Below, in pieces: positions 1-8,785 of a stretch of 20,923 nt of DNA. Every line of letters starts with the position of its first letter. The first letter of the stretch is position 1. The position numbers and the translations under genes are program-made. The stretch is from a virus. The stretch is taken from positions 1-20,923 of IMG/VR virus record IMGVR_UViG_3300043427_000075; one strand, 5' to 3'. The notes beneath the pieces are model-generated. The model searched no databases, was not told the DNA's origin, and was given only the letters and a program-made list of their open reading frames with translations.

Positions 1-426
1 GATGATGTCCGAGTAGCGCAGCACGTCGTCCATGCTCTTGATCATTCCGGGGTTCGTGTACAGGTAGTAGCACAGGAACAGGTTGATCAGCACCAACTCC
101 AGCACGAAGATGTACGTCACCGTCGGGCGCACGGTGCCGACGTAACTGGCAACCCACTGGCTGGCCCTGTCCAGAATCTTCTCGTCGTGCTTGAGCGCGG
201 CTTCCGTCATCTGCGCCTCGGTCTGCATCATGACTTGATCCGTGCGAATCTCCTCGATGCGCTGCTGCGCGGCGTAACCTTGTGCAGCCAGAGCCAACTC
301 GCGCTCGTTTTGCATCCTGGCCAATGCAAGCTCATGTTTCTGATCGGCCTTGTTCTGAAAGTATTCGAGCAGCTTGGGCAGGCCGCTGATGAGTAGGCCA
401 CCAAGGGTAGAGATAAGGGACAACAT
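1..426 (-). CDS. Holin-like membrane protein (3TM type), C-terminus beyond window
   Basis: Partial gene, at least 142 codons, open at the left edge. The order is: a hydrophobic N-terminal segment (LISTLGGLLISGLPKLLEYF), a charged helix (25-85, with KHELALARMQNERELALAAQ and EEIRTDQVMMQTEAQM), then WVASYVGTVRPTVTYIFVLE leading to a membrane span LVLINLFLCYYLY (about 107-122). The VRP.VTY motif ahead of a span fits the 3TM holin family described in gene-transfer-agent release. It would permeabilise the inner membrane to release the endolysin. The ATG at 426 has GAGGAG ahead, inside the end of the previous gene. The endolysin is not in view and may follow to the left. Confidence 0.72.
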   Translation of the reverse strand, partial: MLSLISTLGGLLISGLPKLLEYFQNKADQKHELALARMQNERELALAAQGYAAQQRIEEIRTDQVMMQTEAQMTEAALKHDEKILDRASQWVASYVGTVRPTVTYIFVLELVLINLFLCYYLYTNPGMIKSMDDVLRYSDII

Positions 427-429
427 TGA

Positions 430-3216
430 TTACTCCTCGTAAACGTAGAAAGGCTCGGTTTCTGTCGTCATGATCTGACTTGGGCTTGCGGCCACAGTGC
501 CACCAATGTATCCAGTACGAGCCACATTCAATCCCATGACCTTGGCAAAGTTCAGCAAATCACGGGCTTGAACCTCTTTCTTCCAGTCGATCTCTTTACC
601 GTCCTTAGTTACCAGCTTCATAGAGGCATTGCGAATAGCATCAATACCACTTGGATCAAGGAACAACCGCCTCTGGGCATCTTTGGTGGCCTGATCAATG
701 TTCGCCTGCCCAATCAATCCCATAATCCTATAGCCCTTTTGCAAGACGCTATAGATGCCGTTGACAAGCACATTGCTGACTTCCTGGGGCTTTGCACCAC
801 CCAAGAACCTCTGCATCATGTTCTGTTCTTCAAGAGCAGCTTTATTGACCGGGAGCTTATCTACATCGATCTTCCTAGAAAGACGAGCAACATCGGCCAT
901 AGCAGTGATGCCATCAAGCTCTTTTGGCGTGTAGATGCTGTTAAAGGCCGTCCTGTTCTTTCGGAGGTAAGCAAATGGATCACCAGAATCAAGCATCTGC
1001 GTGACCAACTGATTACGCAAAGCCATCTTGACGTTGGATTGCTCTTGAACTGGCAGCTTGTTGATGTCAGCCATTAGCCTAGCGGTGTAGCCCCTGCCTT
1101 CGCCACCAGTCATCCTGGAAGCAATACGCTCCACACCACCAGAGTCATAGTCTCTTAGGAAGCTAGTTCCAATGCGAATACGCTCTGCAGAAACAGCGTC
1201 ATCCAAAGCGATTTTCTCAGCAGCAAGTGCCTGCGCCCTCTGAGTGCTGTCCTGTAGCCTCCCTTTGAGGCCAGGGGTCATGTCCAAGATGTCCCTGTAG
1301 CCGCCGTTGTTGCTGTCACGGGTCAGCAGTTTGTCCAACTTGTTGTAGTCAATCAACCCGTTGGTTAGTGACTGATGATAGAGCCTTGACATGATCGACT
1401 TTTCAGCCAATGGCAAACCCTCGTCACCAGCAACACGCAGAAACTGAGAAAGCGCTGTTGGAGAAGAGGCGATCTGAGGCGCAATCTTTTCTGCGTACTC
1501 TTGCGAACTGATACGCTGCACAGCATCGGCATCTCGGAACGGGATCCCAACCTTCGTGTAGTAGTCAGTGTCAAGTTGTCGCATGGCATCACCAAAGGTG
1601 ACATTCTCGCCACGGAAATTGACATTGATGTTACCGCTGGCGTTCTCAACCTTGTTCAGAGCCTCATCCACTCGCTGTTGCAGCAGAGACAGCTTTTCAC
1701 GGATAGCAGGATCACGGACATCACGAAGATCCTTGGCGACTCGGCGTTTCAACGAGTCCAAGCTCGTAATATCCAGGCCTATAGTCAAATCTGGGCCTGT
1801 TGTAGCCGGCAGCATCTCACCACCAGGAGCAGGCGCACGAGAAGCCCTAAGTGCCTTAAAGTTCTCAGACTGCTGGTTAACAAGTCGCAGCAAATCAGAC
1901 TGACGACCCCAAGGATCTCGCCTGAACAAGTCAAAGGCCGTGTTCAAAAGATCTTGTGTGTCTTGGGCAGGAAGAATTGCGCCTTGGTCAGAAGCCTGCT
2001 GTTTGACAGAGTTGTACTCAGGAGACAACGCTTCCCTAGCTGCTCTCTCACGAGCCACCACAAGATTCTGAATGGATGCGCCAAGTTGGGCAGGTGCAGT
2101 CGTGCCCATTAGATTCAAATTAGCGGTCATGTTGCTCAACTGATCGTTGATAGCATTAACACGCTTGTTGAAGTCTACCTTGACATCTTCCAAAGCCTTA
2201 ATTTGCGATGGGAACTGCATTGGCAAACTGGGGAACTCGGTTTTCGCCCTTGCTGCAACCGCCCTCTGTAGATCAGCGTACAACTTCGCCAACTCGCCCC
2301 TGAATTTCAGATCCTTACTGGCCAAATCAGTCAGAGTGGTACGCAATGCAGCGTTGTCAAGACCACTGATGCCAGCGCCAGTGCCGATGTCTTTCCCGGT
2401 GACAAACTTGACCCTGGCCTGGATTTCATTGACTCGCTTGAGCAGATCAGGATCTGAGTCAATTGCTCTGGAAACGAGGCTCTGTGCCCTGGACAAGCCT
2501 TCCATGTTTGCCAAGTCAGCAACATCAACTTTCCCGGCACCACGAACTTTATCAATAGCAGCTTCACCTGCTTTTAGAGCGCCAGCGCCACTGAACAGAG
2601 AGAAAGTTATGCCTCCAATGACGCGGCCAACATCCCCACTAAGTTGTCCTCCGACCTCTCCACCAAACTCACCGCCGACACCAGCCATGCCGCCAGCAAG
2701 TGCTTGTACACCTTTACGGGCCAGACCAGCACCTCCCAACAAATTCAAAGGATCTCCAAATCCTTCTGCAAAACTCATCAAATATTTCTGTGCTTCTGTG
2801 GTGGGACGAACATTACCTCCACCAAGCATCCCAGTAATATTTCGCTGAGTGCTTTGATAAGATTGCTGAAATGCTTGTCCTGGTGAGGGACGAGGCTCAA
2901 CTTGCGAAGACGCATCAAAGAACCTGGGACCAATTGGGAATACTACTCCTGGTGTACCAAGCATAAATGGCGTACCACCTTGAGTCATCCCTTGGCCAGC
3001 CATTGAACTAAGACCCATAAACAGGCTAGGTGTACCAGCAACAGCTCGCCTCAATCCTTCTACTAGTACCTCACCAGTAGAAGAAGCAGGGCGAACGTCA
3101 GCGACATCACGAGGCCGCATACGGATCGCCATAGCAGCTAGTTGCTTCGCATCCTCCGTGTTTCCAGCCGCATCAGCACGGCGCAATGCCTCTAGAACTT
3201 GCTCGTAGGTTGCCAT
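430..3216 (-). CDS. Large internal virion / ejection protein candidate 3
   Basis: Predicted 928-residue protein, the largest in the window. The N-terminus MATYEQVLEALRRADAAGNT and EDAKQLAAMA is a repeating helical motif I associate with phage internal proteins. Glycine-rich hydrophobic stretches lie at about 55-100 and 155-215 (GGMAGVGGEFGGEVGGQLSG). The remainder (about 220-900) is long amphipathic helix with many R, D and Q. I see no lysozyme, transglycosylase or protease signature. T7 gp16 is larger and carries a transglycosylase, so if this is the equivalent it lacks that part. It would help DNA cross the cell envelope (inference). The ATG at 3216 follows TGGAGC. Confidence 0.67.
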   Translation of the reverse strand: MATYEQVLEALRRADAAGNTEDAKQLAAMAIRMRPRDVADVRPASSTGEVLVEGLRRAVAGTPSLFMGLSSMAGQGMTQGGTPFMLGTPGVVFPIGPRFFDASSQVEPRPSPGQAFQQSYQSTQRNITGMLGGGNVRPTTEAQKYLMSFAEGFGDPLNLLGGAGLARKGVQALAGGMAGVGGEFGGEVGGQLSGDVGRVIGGITFSLFSGAGALKAGEAAIDKVRGAGKVDVADLANMEGLSRAQSLVSRAIDSDPDLLKRVNEIQARVKFVTGKDIGTGAGISGLDNAALRTTLTDLASKDLKFRGELAKLYADLQRAVAARAKTEFPSLPMQFPSQIKALEDVKVDFNKRVNAINDQLSNMTANLNLMGTTAPAQLGASIQNLVVARERAAREALSPEYNSVKQQASDQGAILPAQDTQDLLNTAFDLFRRDPWGRQSDLLRLVNQQSENFKALRASRAPAPGGEMLPATTGPDLTIGLDITSLDSLKRRVAKDLRDVRDPAIREKLSLLQQRVDEALNKVENASGNINVNFRGENVTFGDAMRQLDTDYYTKVGIPFRDADAVQRISSQEYAEKIAPQIASSPTALSQFLRVAGDEGLPLAEKSIMSRLYHQSLTNGLIDYNKLDKLLTRDSNNGGYRDILDMTPGLKGRLQDSTQRAQALAAEKIALDDAVSAERIRIGTSFLRDYDSGGVERIASRMTGGEGRGYTARLMADINKLPVQEQSNVKMALRNQLVTQMLDSGDPFAYLRKNRTAFNSIYTPKELDGITAMADVARLSRKIDVDKLPVNKAALEEQNMMQRFLGGAKPQEVSNVLVNGIYSVLQKGYRIMGLIGQANIDQATKDAQRRLFLDPSGIDAIRNASMKLVTKDGKEIDWKKEVQARDLLNFAKVMGLNVARTGYIGGTVAASPSQIMTTETEPFYVYEE

Positions 3217-3228
3217 TGGATGCTCCAG

Positions 3229-5226
3229 TTATCGCGGATTTTGGCCAGGGTTTTGGCCATACTTACGCAAAAGCGCGTTTTCTTCTTCCCTTGACATAGT
3301 CCTGCCACCCGCACCAGGAGCCGTTCCTGCCCCAGGAGCAGCAGCCGCTCCAGGAGATGGCTGTGGTTGCACTTCGCGGAATTTCGCCAACTCGTCGTCA
3401 ATCTGTTTCAGTCGTTTCTTGAAACTTGGAGAGTCGGCGTAACCCAAGATGTCTGCCTGACTTGCGTATACATTCCGCTGCTCAAGCAAAGCACCACGAT
3501 AAACATTGGTCATAAAGCGTTCTGCTTGCTGTTTGGTGACAGAAGTCACGCGGCCTGTGAAGAACTCAGCCGCCATAGCGGCAAGACGGTCATCCAGGCC
3601 ACCCGTCCGAGCATAACGAGCAACATCTTTATCAGAAAGCTGGTTGCTGTCAAACAACTTGGCGATACTGGTTGGCAATGCTCTAGCTGCAAAATCGTTG
3701 GAAGTGGACTGACGAATCACATTCAATACACTAGGAGCAGCAGAAATCATTGCCGCCGTCTGCTTAAACGTAGGCTGATCCTGTAAAAATTTCTCAAATT
3801 GAATCCAATCTTTTGGAGGGATTGGCTGTCCGGGGAGAACTGTCGCACCAGATTTGGCTTTATCCTTGTCTTCGTCAGTGATGCGTTTATTGACACGTTC
3901 CTGTTGAGTGGGTGTCAAATTGATATACGAAGTTCCGTTAAACATAGAAAGAGCATAACGGTTTGCTCGCTCTCCAAAGCTCAACTGTTGCCCAGTCTCT
4001 TTTGAGATGGCGGCATCAAAGTTACGCACAAGTGAACTATTAACATCTGCCCCATTACGAATGGCTTGATCACGTTCAGCAATAAGACGACTCAGAGGCG
4101 TAGGCTTAGATGCCTCGCGGATAGATTTCAACTCATCTTCTAGTTGCTTGCCTTCAAGTTCTGCATCTTTGACACCAGCAGCACGGGCGCGACGAATTGC
4201 TGAGAGCCGTGTTTCGATCTGCGATATCCTAGAAACTGTTTCATCCCTTGCATCAGCAGCCTGTGCAGCAGGAGCAGCGGGAGCGGAAGGAGCGGAAGGA
4301 GCGGCTTGAACCGCAGATGCAACAGCAGCAGGAGCAGATGGTGTTCCAACGATTGGAGATCGGGGTGCCGTACTTGGAGTGCCATACGGCCGAACCAACT
4401 GAATGCCGTAGAGTGTTTCAAGTGATTTCCGGAGGTCTTCTGCTATGCCAAGTTCCTTTTGTCTTGCGTTTGCATCCAAAGGTTCTTTTCCAGCCCACCA
4501 AGAAGGTGTTTCACCAGCAGCAAGCTGCATAGCTTGGTTGTAAGTCCTAATTGCACTGTTAATACGCCCAGCTTCATCTTCGGAAACGGCTCTCGTTGGA
4601 TTGCTAAAAACAGCATCTTTTCTTGGAAACACCGATTCTGCGGCTACAGGCCTATCAACAGGTTGCGCTGCCGGTTGTGCAGCAGCCGATGGAGGCATTG
4701 CTGCTTCTACTGGTGCAGCAGCCTGTGCTTGAGCCGGTTGTGCGGGTCCACCCTCACCTCGATATGCCTTAGTAGCTTCAATTAGCTCTGCTTCTTTACG
4801 CCTCAAGGCCTCCGTTTCAGCCAGTGTTTTACCAGTACTTGCTCTAGAAGACTCAGCCGCTGCCTGATTTTGAGCGATATCAGAAAGGGTCTTCATGCGC
4901 TGTTGGTACACCTGAGCCAGTTGCATAGCACCAACAGAATCACCAGCTTGTTGCAGAGCTTGAATACCGCGCATCATGGATTGAAGGTCTGTAGGATCAA
5001 TCTGACGCGCAATAGCATTGCGATTGCTGATCATACGCAGTTGTGGGTCTTCACCTCCCAAAGCACGACCTAGTTGATACGCACCAATGCCCATGCCATA
5101 GGATGCCCTTTGGAATGGATCTAGTTTTGCAAAAGCAAGTGCCCTATCTGATGCAGCTTGCTGCTGTGCGAGTTGATATGACTCTGGCGTAATTCCGAAG
5201 AGGGAAGGTACGATGTCAGTTGCCAT
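3229..5226 (-). CDS. Internal virion / ejection protein candidate 2
   Basis: Predicted 665-residue protein. The order is: a helical, Q/A-rich N-terminus (1-155, with YGMGIGAYQLGRALGG at 43-58), an Ala/Pro linker (160-195), a helical block, a second Ala/Pro linker (295-326), a long helical block (330-610) and a Pro/Gly/Ala tail ending in RKYGQNPGQNPR. No lysozyme or protease motif is visible. Disordered Ala/Pro linkers between helical domains suit a protein that must pass through the tail tube unfolded (inference). It starts with ATG two bases after the previous gene. By position it corresponds to T7 gp15, without visible sequence likeness. Confidence 0.66.
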   Translation of the reverse strand: MATDIVPSLFGITPESYQLAQQQAASDRALAFAKLDPFQRASYGMGIGAYQLGRALGGEDPQLRMISNRNAIARQIDPTDLQSMMRGIQALQQAGDSVGAMQLAQVYQQRMKTLSDIAQNQAAAESSRASTGKTLAETEALRRKEAELIEATKAYRGEGGPAQPAQAQAAAPVEAAMPPSAAAQPAAQPVDRPVAAESVFPRKDAVFSNPTRAVSEDEAGRINSAIRTYNQAMQLAAGETPSWWAGKEPLDANARQKELGIAEDLRKSLETLYGIQLVRPYGTPSTAPRSPIVGTPSAPAAVASAVQAAPSAPSAPAAPAAQAADARDETVSRISQIETRLSAIRRARAAGVKDAELEGKQLEDELKSIREASKPTPLSRLIAERDQAIRNGADVNSSLVRNFDAAISKETGQQLSFGERANRYALSMFNGTSYINLTPTQQERVNKRITDEDKDKAKSGATVLPGQPIPPKDWIQFEKFLQDQPTFKQTAAMISAAPSVLNVIRQSTSNDFAARALPTSIAKLFDSNQLSDKDVARYARTGGLDDRLAAMAAEFFTGRVTSVTKQQAERFMTNVYRGALLEQRNVYASQADILGYADSPSFKKRLKQIDDELAKFREVQPQPSPGAAAAPGAGTAPGAGGRTMSREEENALLRKYGQNPGQNPR
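4249..4302 (-). repeat. Short tandem repeat encoding Ala/Pro linker
   Basis: The DNA here repeats units of CGCTCC and CGCTCCTTC on the minus strand and encodes APSAPSAPAAPAAQ in ejection protein candidate 2. Such in-frame repeats can lengthen or shorten without destroying the gene. Confidence 0.7.
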
Positions 5227-5228
5227 GA

Positions 5229-6272
5229 TTAGAACTCCAAAGAACCCATGTATTCACCACTAAACGGATTTACTCCAGCACCATAGCCGCCAGCACCAAA
5301 TCCACTTACAGCAGGTCTACTCCTGAAAAGATTGGATACTCCTTGTGTGAATGCCGGAGTCTGAGCTCCTTGGAGCAAAAAGTCTGCAAATGGGTTATAA
5401 GCATTAGCAGCCAGCATTGTTTGAGCGGCACCAGTACCACCTCTGTAAAGAAGATCTGCTGCTGCTGGGCTTTGACCTTTAGCACCAATGTTGATGCCAA
5501 TGTTCAAAGGCTGTTGTCCAAGCGCTTCAAGATTCTGAGCGCCAGTAAGATATGCCTCATATGGGGACAGTGCTGCAACCTGACCCGTATAGCCTTTACC
5601 CAGCAAATCTGCGCCAGTGCCAAACAATCCAGCACCAAACGCAACCTGACGACGACCCTCTTCTGCAGCACGAGTAGCCAACTCAGCATCTTGTTGAGCT
5701 ATGGCGTTGTAATAAGCCTCCGTCTCAGGAGTAGTCGCACGAAGTCCAACCGCTCCACTAGGACGGGTACCAGTAGCGCCAAGAGAAAGACCCTCACGGC
5801 CAGTTTGGAACAGGCGATTCTGAAGTTGTGCAAACTGCCTCTCGCGACTAGGAGCCAAGAGGTCTTGCTGGCGCAGCATGTACTGCTGTGCAGCCTGCTC
5901 AGGAGATTGCGCTAGATACTGTTGACCAAGACCAAACAAGCCCTGGCCAGCGCCAAACAGAGGCTGATACATCCCAGGTGCAGCCTCGGCCTGGGTCAAT
6001 CCCATGCCAGTCAAGCCCATCAGACGGTCTTGGTAAGCACGAAGCGCTGGAGCCAACTCGTAGCTAGCACCCGTTACTCGGCCATCTGGACCAGTCTGGA
6101 ACATGGATTGGCCGAACCGAGTAGTGATACCTACTGGTCGGAATCGAGCTTCCTCGGCTCCTATACGAGCCGCTTCAATTGTTGCATTGGCGGCTGTTTG
6201 CGCTGCATTTCTAGCAGATCGTGAGCTTAGAAGACTCCCACCCAAGCCAATTGCTGCTGCTGCTATAGGCAT
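5229..6272 (-). CDS. Internal virion / ejection protein candidate 1
   Basis: Predicted 347-residue protein with a small hydrophobic start (PIAAAAIGLGGSLLSSRSAR). Helical A/Q-rich stretches follow (NAAQTAANATIEAARIGAEE; RQFAQLQNRLFQTGREGLSL), and the C-terminus is Gly-rich (SGFGAGGYGAGVNPFSGEYM). No enzyme motif is visible. The start is the ATG at 6272, one base after the cupin stop with GGAG six bases ahead, in preference to TTG 6284. It is the first of three large alanine- and glutamine-rich genes following the tail genes, the place of T7 gp14-16 and P22 ejection proteins. It would be packed in the head and injected (inferred). Confidence 0.66.
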   Translation of the reverse strand: MPIAAAAIGLGGSLLSSRSARNAAQTAANATIEAARIGAEEARFRPVGITTRFGQSMFQTGPDGRVTGASYELAPALRAYQDRLMGLTGMGLTQAEAAPGMYQPLFGAGQGLFGLGQQYLAQSPEQAAQQYMLRQQDLLAPSRERQFAQLQNRLFQTGREGLSLGATGTRPSGAVGLRATTPETEAYYNAIAQQDAELATRAAEEGRRQVAFGAGLFGTGADLLGKGYTGQVAALSPYEAYLTGAQNLEALGQQPLNIGINIGAKGQSPAAADLLYRGGTGAAQTMLAANAYNPFADFLLQGAQTPAFTQGVSNLFRSRPAVSGFGAGGYGAGVNPFSGEYMGSLEF

Positions 6273-6273
6273 A

Positions 6274-6567
6274 TCAAACTCCAATCAAAACATCATCCAC
6301 TTTTGACGCATCTTTCTCGTCAGTTGCATGGATACAGAACCAAACACAATCTTCAATCGCTTTTACGCCATGCGTAAGACCAGCCTTGATCTCAATGCAA
6401 GCAGGTGCGCTCACAATCTTCACATCATCGCCCATCATCACTGCAACTTTCCCATGAGCCAAGATTGATAGATGGCTGAACTCATGTGTATGCTTGAGAA
6501 TGACAGATCCAGCAGGGAATCTTGCTTCTTTTGCATACAGACCGTCACTGAAGTGATGTGTAATCAC
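6274..6567 (-). CDS. Small cupin-domain protein
   Basis: Predicted 97-residue single-domain cupin. Motif 1 reads PAGSVILKHTHEFSHLSILA with His26, His28 and His32; motif 2 has AGLTHGV with His66. These four histidines would bind a metal, and the usual glutamate of motif 1 is replaced by His. Start choice: GTG 6567 overlaps the fibre stop as GTGA and has AAGGA ahead; an upstream GTG at 6582 has no ribosome site. Being coupled to the collar fibre suggests a role with it, such as modifying sugar or protein during assembly, but no substrate is visible. Cupins next to fibre genes occur in other phages by my recollection. Confidence 0.72.
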   Translation of the reverse strand: MITHHFSDGLYAKEARFPAGSVILKHTHEFSHLSILAHGKVAVMMGDDVKIVSAPACIEIKAGLTHGVKAIEDCVWFCIHATDEKDASKVDDVLIGV

Positions 6568-7229
6568 GCAGTCCTTTTCCACATGTATACAGTGATGTAC
6601 GGCTGGTAGTTAGCATTGGTGCCAGAGGAGCCAGACGATGCCACAGTGGTTGCAACTGTAATGCCCGTGGTCGATGTCCCAGTCACTCCAGCTTGCTGTG
6701 GAACTCCTCCAGCTGGCTGGCCATATGAGGGTGCGTTTTGGCTTTGCGCTGTATGGTTGTGACCTGGATCAGTAACAGTTGATGTTGCTGTGTGAGTGTG
6801 ACTTACAACAATTGCATCAGCACTACCGCCCGTTTCTTCAGCAGTATCAAATAGTGAGTTGCTTGCATTAAAACCCACTGGAACACGACCAGCGCCAAAA
6901 GCTGACCAAGTACCAAAACCTAGCAGCGTTCCTGGATTTGTAGAGTCTGTTGCATTGATATAAATAGATCCGACAGGATGCAGCGCCTGAAGAGCAGCTT
7001 GCACAAACGCCGTTGTTGCGAGTTGTGTCGTGCTAGTACCATAAGAAGCAGTTGGGGCAACAGGCGTACCAGTGAACGTAGGCGATGCAAGATCAGCCTT
7101 TGTAGAGATAGCCGTGGCAATGTTATTGAACTCAGTGTCAATCTCAGTGCCCTTGACAATCTTCAGAGGATTGCCAGATGACAGCGCATCTTTGGTAGCA
7201 AAGTTGGTACTCTTGGTATAGTTGCTCAT
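6564..7229 (-). CDS. Tail-collar domain fibre
   Basis: Predicted 221-residue fibre. The N-terminus (residues 1-80) has the usual short-fibre pattern ending SPTFTGTPVAPTASYGTSTT and QLATTAFV. A Tail Collar domain follows: HPVGSIYINATDSTNPGTLL then GFGTW..FG.GRVPVGF (84-120). After it come ETGGS, the metal-type histidine motif SHTHT (143-147), GHNHT (156-160) and the terminal NYQPYITVYMWKR. The H-x-H pairs in T4 gp12-type proteins bind metal inside the trimer (family knowledge). This is a receptor-recognising or short tail fibre. Its stop overlaps the GTG of the cupin gene by 4 nt. Confidence 0.87.
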   Translation of the reverse strand: MSNYTKSTNFATKDALSSGNPLKIVKGTEIDTEFNNIATAISTKADLASPTFTGTPVAPTASYGTSTTQLATTAFVQAALQALHPVGSIYINATDSTNPGTLLGFGTWSAFGAGRVPVGFNASNSLFDTAEETGGSADAIVVSHTHTATSTVTDPGHNHTAQSQNAPSYGQPAGGVPQQAGVTGTSTTGITVATTVASSGSSGTNANYQPYITVYMWKRTA

Positions 7230-8785
7230 GACAGCTTCCCATCCTTATATTGGATTTCAATGCGCTGAATTGACAGCGACGATCCGTTGATATCTGACTC
7301 GTAACCAGTTTGCACAATCTTTCCGCTGCCAGTTGCAGGCACAGACAAGATCTGCATCAATACTCCCTCGGAGTAGTAAGCAACAGGCACGCCGTTAGCG
7401 CCGTACTCGGCAATGCCGTACTCAGAAATGCCTTGGGTCGGGATCGTAGAGTTGGCCGACTGATAGTTGGTCAACAGATCAAATCCCCACTTCATCGTAA
7501 CCGTCTGGTTTGTGCCACCGATGACAGTAGCCTTGAGCCTCTTGAGAATCGATGTGACGTTCTGGTTGCCAAGGTCGGCATGGTTGGTGTAGTACAACAT
7601 CCTGTACGCCACACCATCGTCTTGGAACGTCCCGTACTTCCCGATGTATCCAGTTTTGCCGATCAAGACATCACCATTTCTGCGAGACAACAAAGCAGTT
7701 GGCTCTATCGAGTCCCAAATAGTCACCCTGAACGAACCGTCTTGTAGCTGGCCCCTTGTGTCGAAGCAGTACACCTCTTTGACAGAAGGCAGCGTAATCA
7801 AGTAAAAGGCCTCTTTCTCAGAATACACAGACTTGATGTTGGCAAGCGTTTCGCCAGCAACAATGTCCATGATGTCATTACGCACGTTCTTGGAAAGATC
7901 TCCAAGCGGCGCAGACTTCTCGATGATAGTCCTGGCGAACGACCTGACACCAGAGTTAGACAAGAACAGCACATCCTTGCCAGTGGTCTGGATCGTATCC
8001 CGTGCGATACAGCCGATACCGCCAACGGTGTCACTAAGCTGCATCGTAGATGGCGTAGTGGCATCTTGATAGACCAGAATCTGCCGCTTGCCGAAGATGA
8101 TCAGAAAGCCGTTGTGGGCAGCAAGACCTTGGATCTCATCAGGGCCATTAGGCCAGATCCTGTCAACATTGAGAGAGCCAGCAGTGCCAGTAGACCACAC
8201 ATGACCCGCCAACAGATCAGAGAAGTAGACCGTGTTCTTGACGGTGGACGTATTGGCTACCCACATACGGCCATAGGCAGATAGAGCGATGTTGGCACTT
8301 GGGACTGTGGCAACATAACCGCTTTTTTCACTTACGCGACGATAGGTTGTAGTGCTGACAGCGGGGTCATAGATCAGCGGATCATGGCCCGTCTGAAAGA
8401 AATAGGTGATTCCATTGAGGGATGCACAAGACCAATTGTTTGCAGTGATAGTAGGAGCGGAGCCACCCCCCCCATAGGTCAATTCCACGACAGCGTTAGA
8501 GCCATCGATCTTGAACAGCTTGTTATTGCCTGCGAACAATACAGTCAGCGTGCCATCAGACTGCACAAGCTCATTGATCACGCCAACAGGATTAGCCCCA
8601 AGATTGCCCGAGGAACTGTTGACCTTAGACCAGCCCTTGCGAGAGCCGATACGGCCATACTGGTCGATGATGCAGTTCGTCGCAACAAGAGCAAAGCCAG
8701 CCGCCAGATCAAGAGGCGAGTCTTGCGTGTTCAGCCCGAAGAAGCCTGGGGCCGAGATGCTGGCAATCTGAAGCGGCTCACTCAT
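7226..8785 (-). CDS. Tail nozzle-like protein (gp12/gp10 functional class)
   Basis: Predicted 519-residue protein, beta rich. It starts with FFGLNTQDSPLDLAAGFALV and CIIDQYGRIGSRKGW, typical of short-tail nozzle or stabilisation proteins. Repeated strand pairs through the middle (LVQSDGTLTVLFAGNNKLFK; GLAAHNGFLIIFGKRQILVY) look like propeller blades. A short tandem repeat SEYGIAEYG lies at about 450-458. Length is near P22 gp10 and shorter than T7 gp12. It follows the adaptor gene, with 4-nt overlaps on both sides. It probably forms the tail tube tip that closes the portal channel. Note a run of eight G in the coding strand at 8466-8473. Confidence 0.72.
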   Translation of the reverse strand: MSEPLQIASISAPGFFGLNTQDSPLDLAAGFALVATNCIIDQYGRIGSRKGWSKVNSSSGNLGANPVGVINELVQSDGTLTVLFAGNNKLFKIDGSNAVVELTYGGGGSAPTITANNWSCASLNGITYFFQTGHDPLIYDPAVSTTTYRRVSEKSGYVATVPSANIALSAYGRMWVANTSTVKNTVYFSDLLAGHVWSTGTAGSLNVDRIWPNGPDEIQGLAAHNGFLIIFGKRQILVYQDATTPSTMQLSDTVGGIGCIARDTIQTTGKDVLFLSNSGVRSFARTIIEKSAPLGDLSKNVRNDIMDIVAGETLANIKSVYSEKEAFYLITLPSVKEVYCFDTRGQLQDGSFRVTIWDSIEPTALLSRRNGDVLIGKTGYIGKYGTFQDDGVAYRMLYYTNHADLGNQNVTSILKRLKATVIGGTNQTVTMKWGFDLLTNYQSANSTIPTQGISEYGIAEYGANGVPVAYYSEGVLMQILSVPATGSGKIVQTGYESDINGSSLSIQRIEIQYKDGKLS

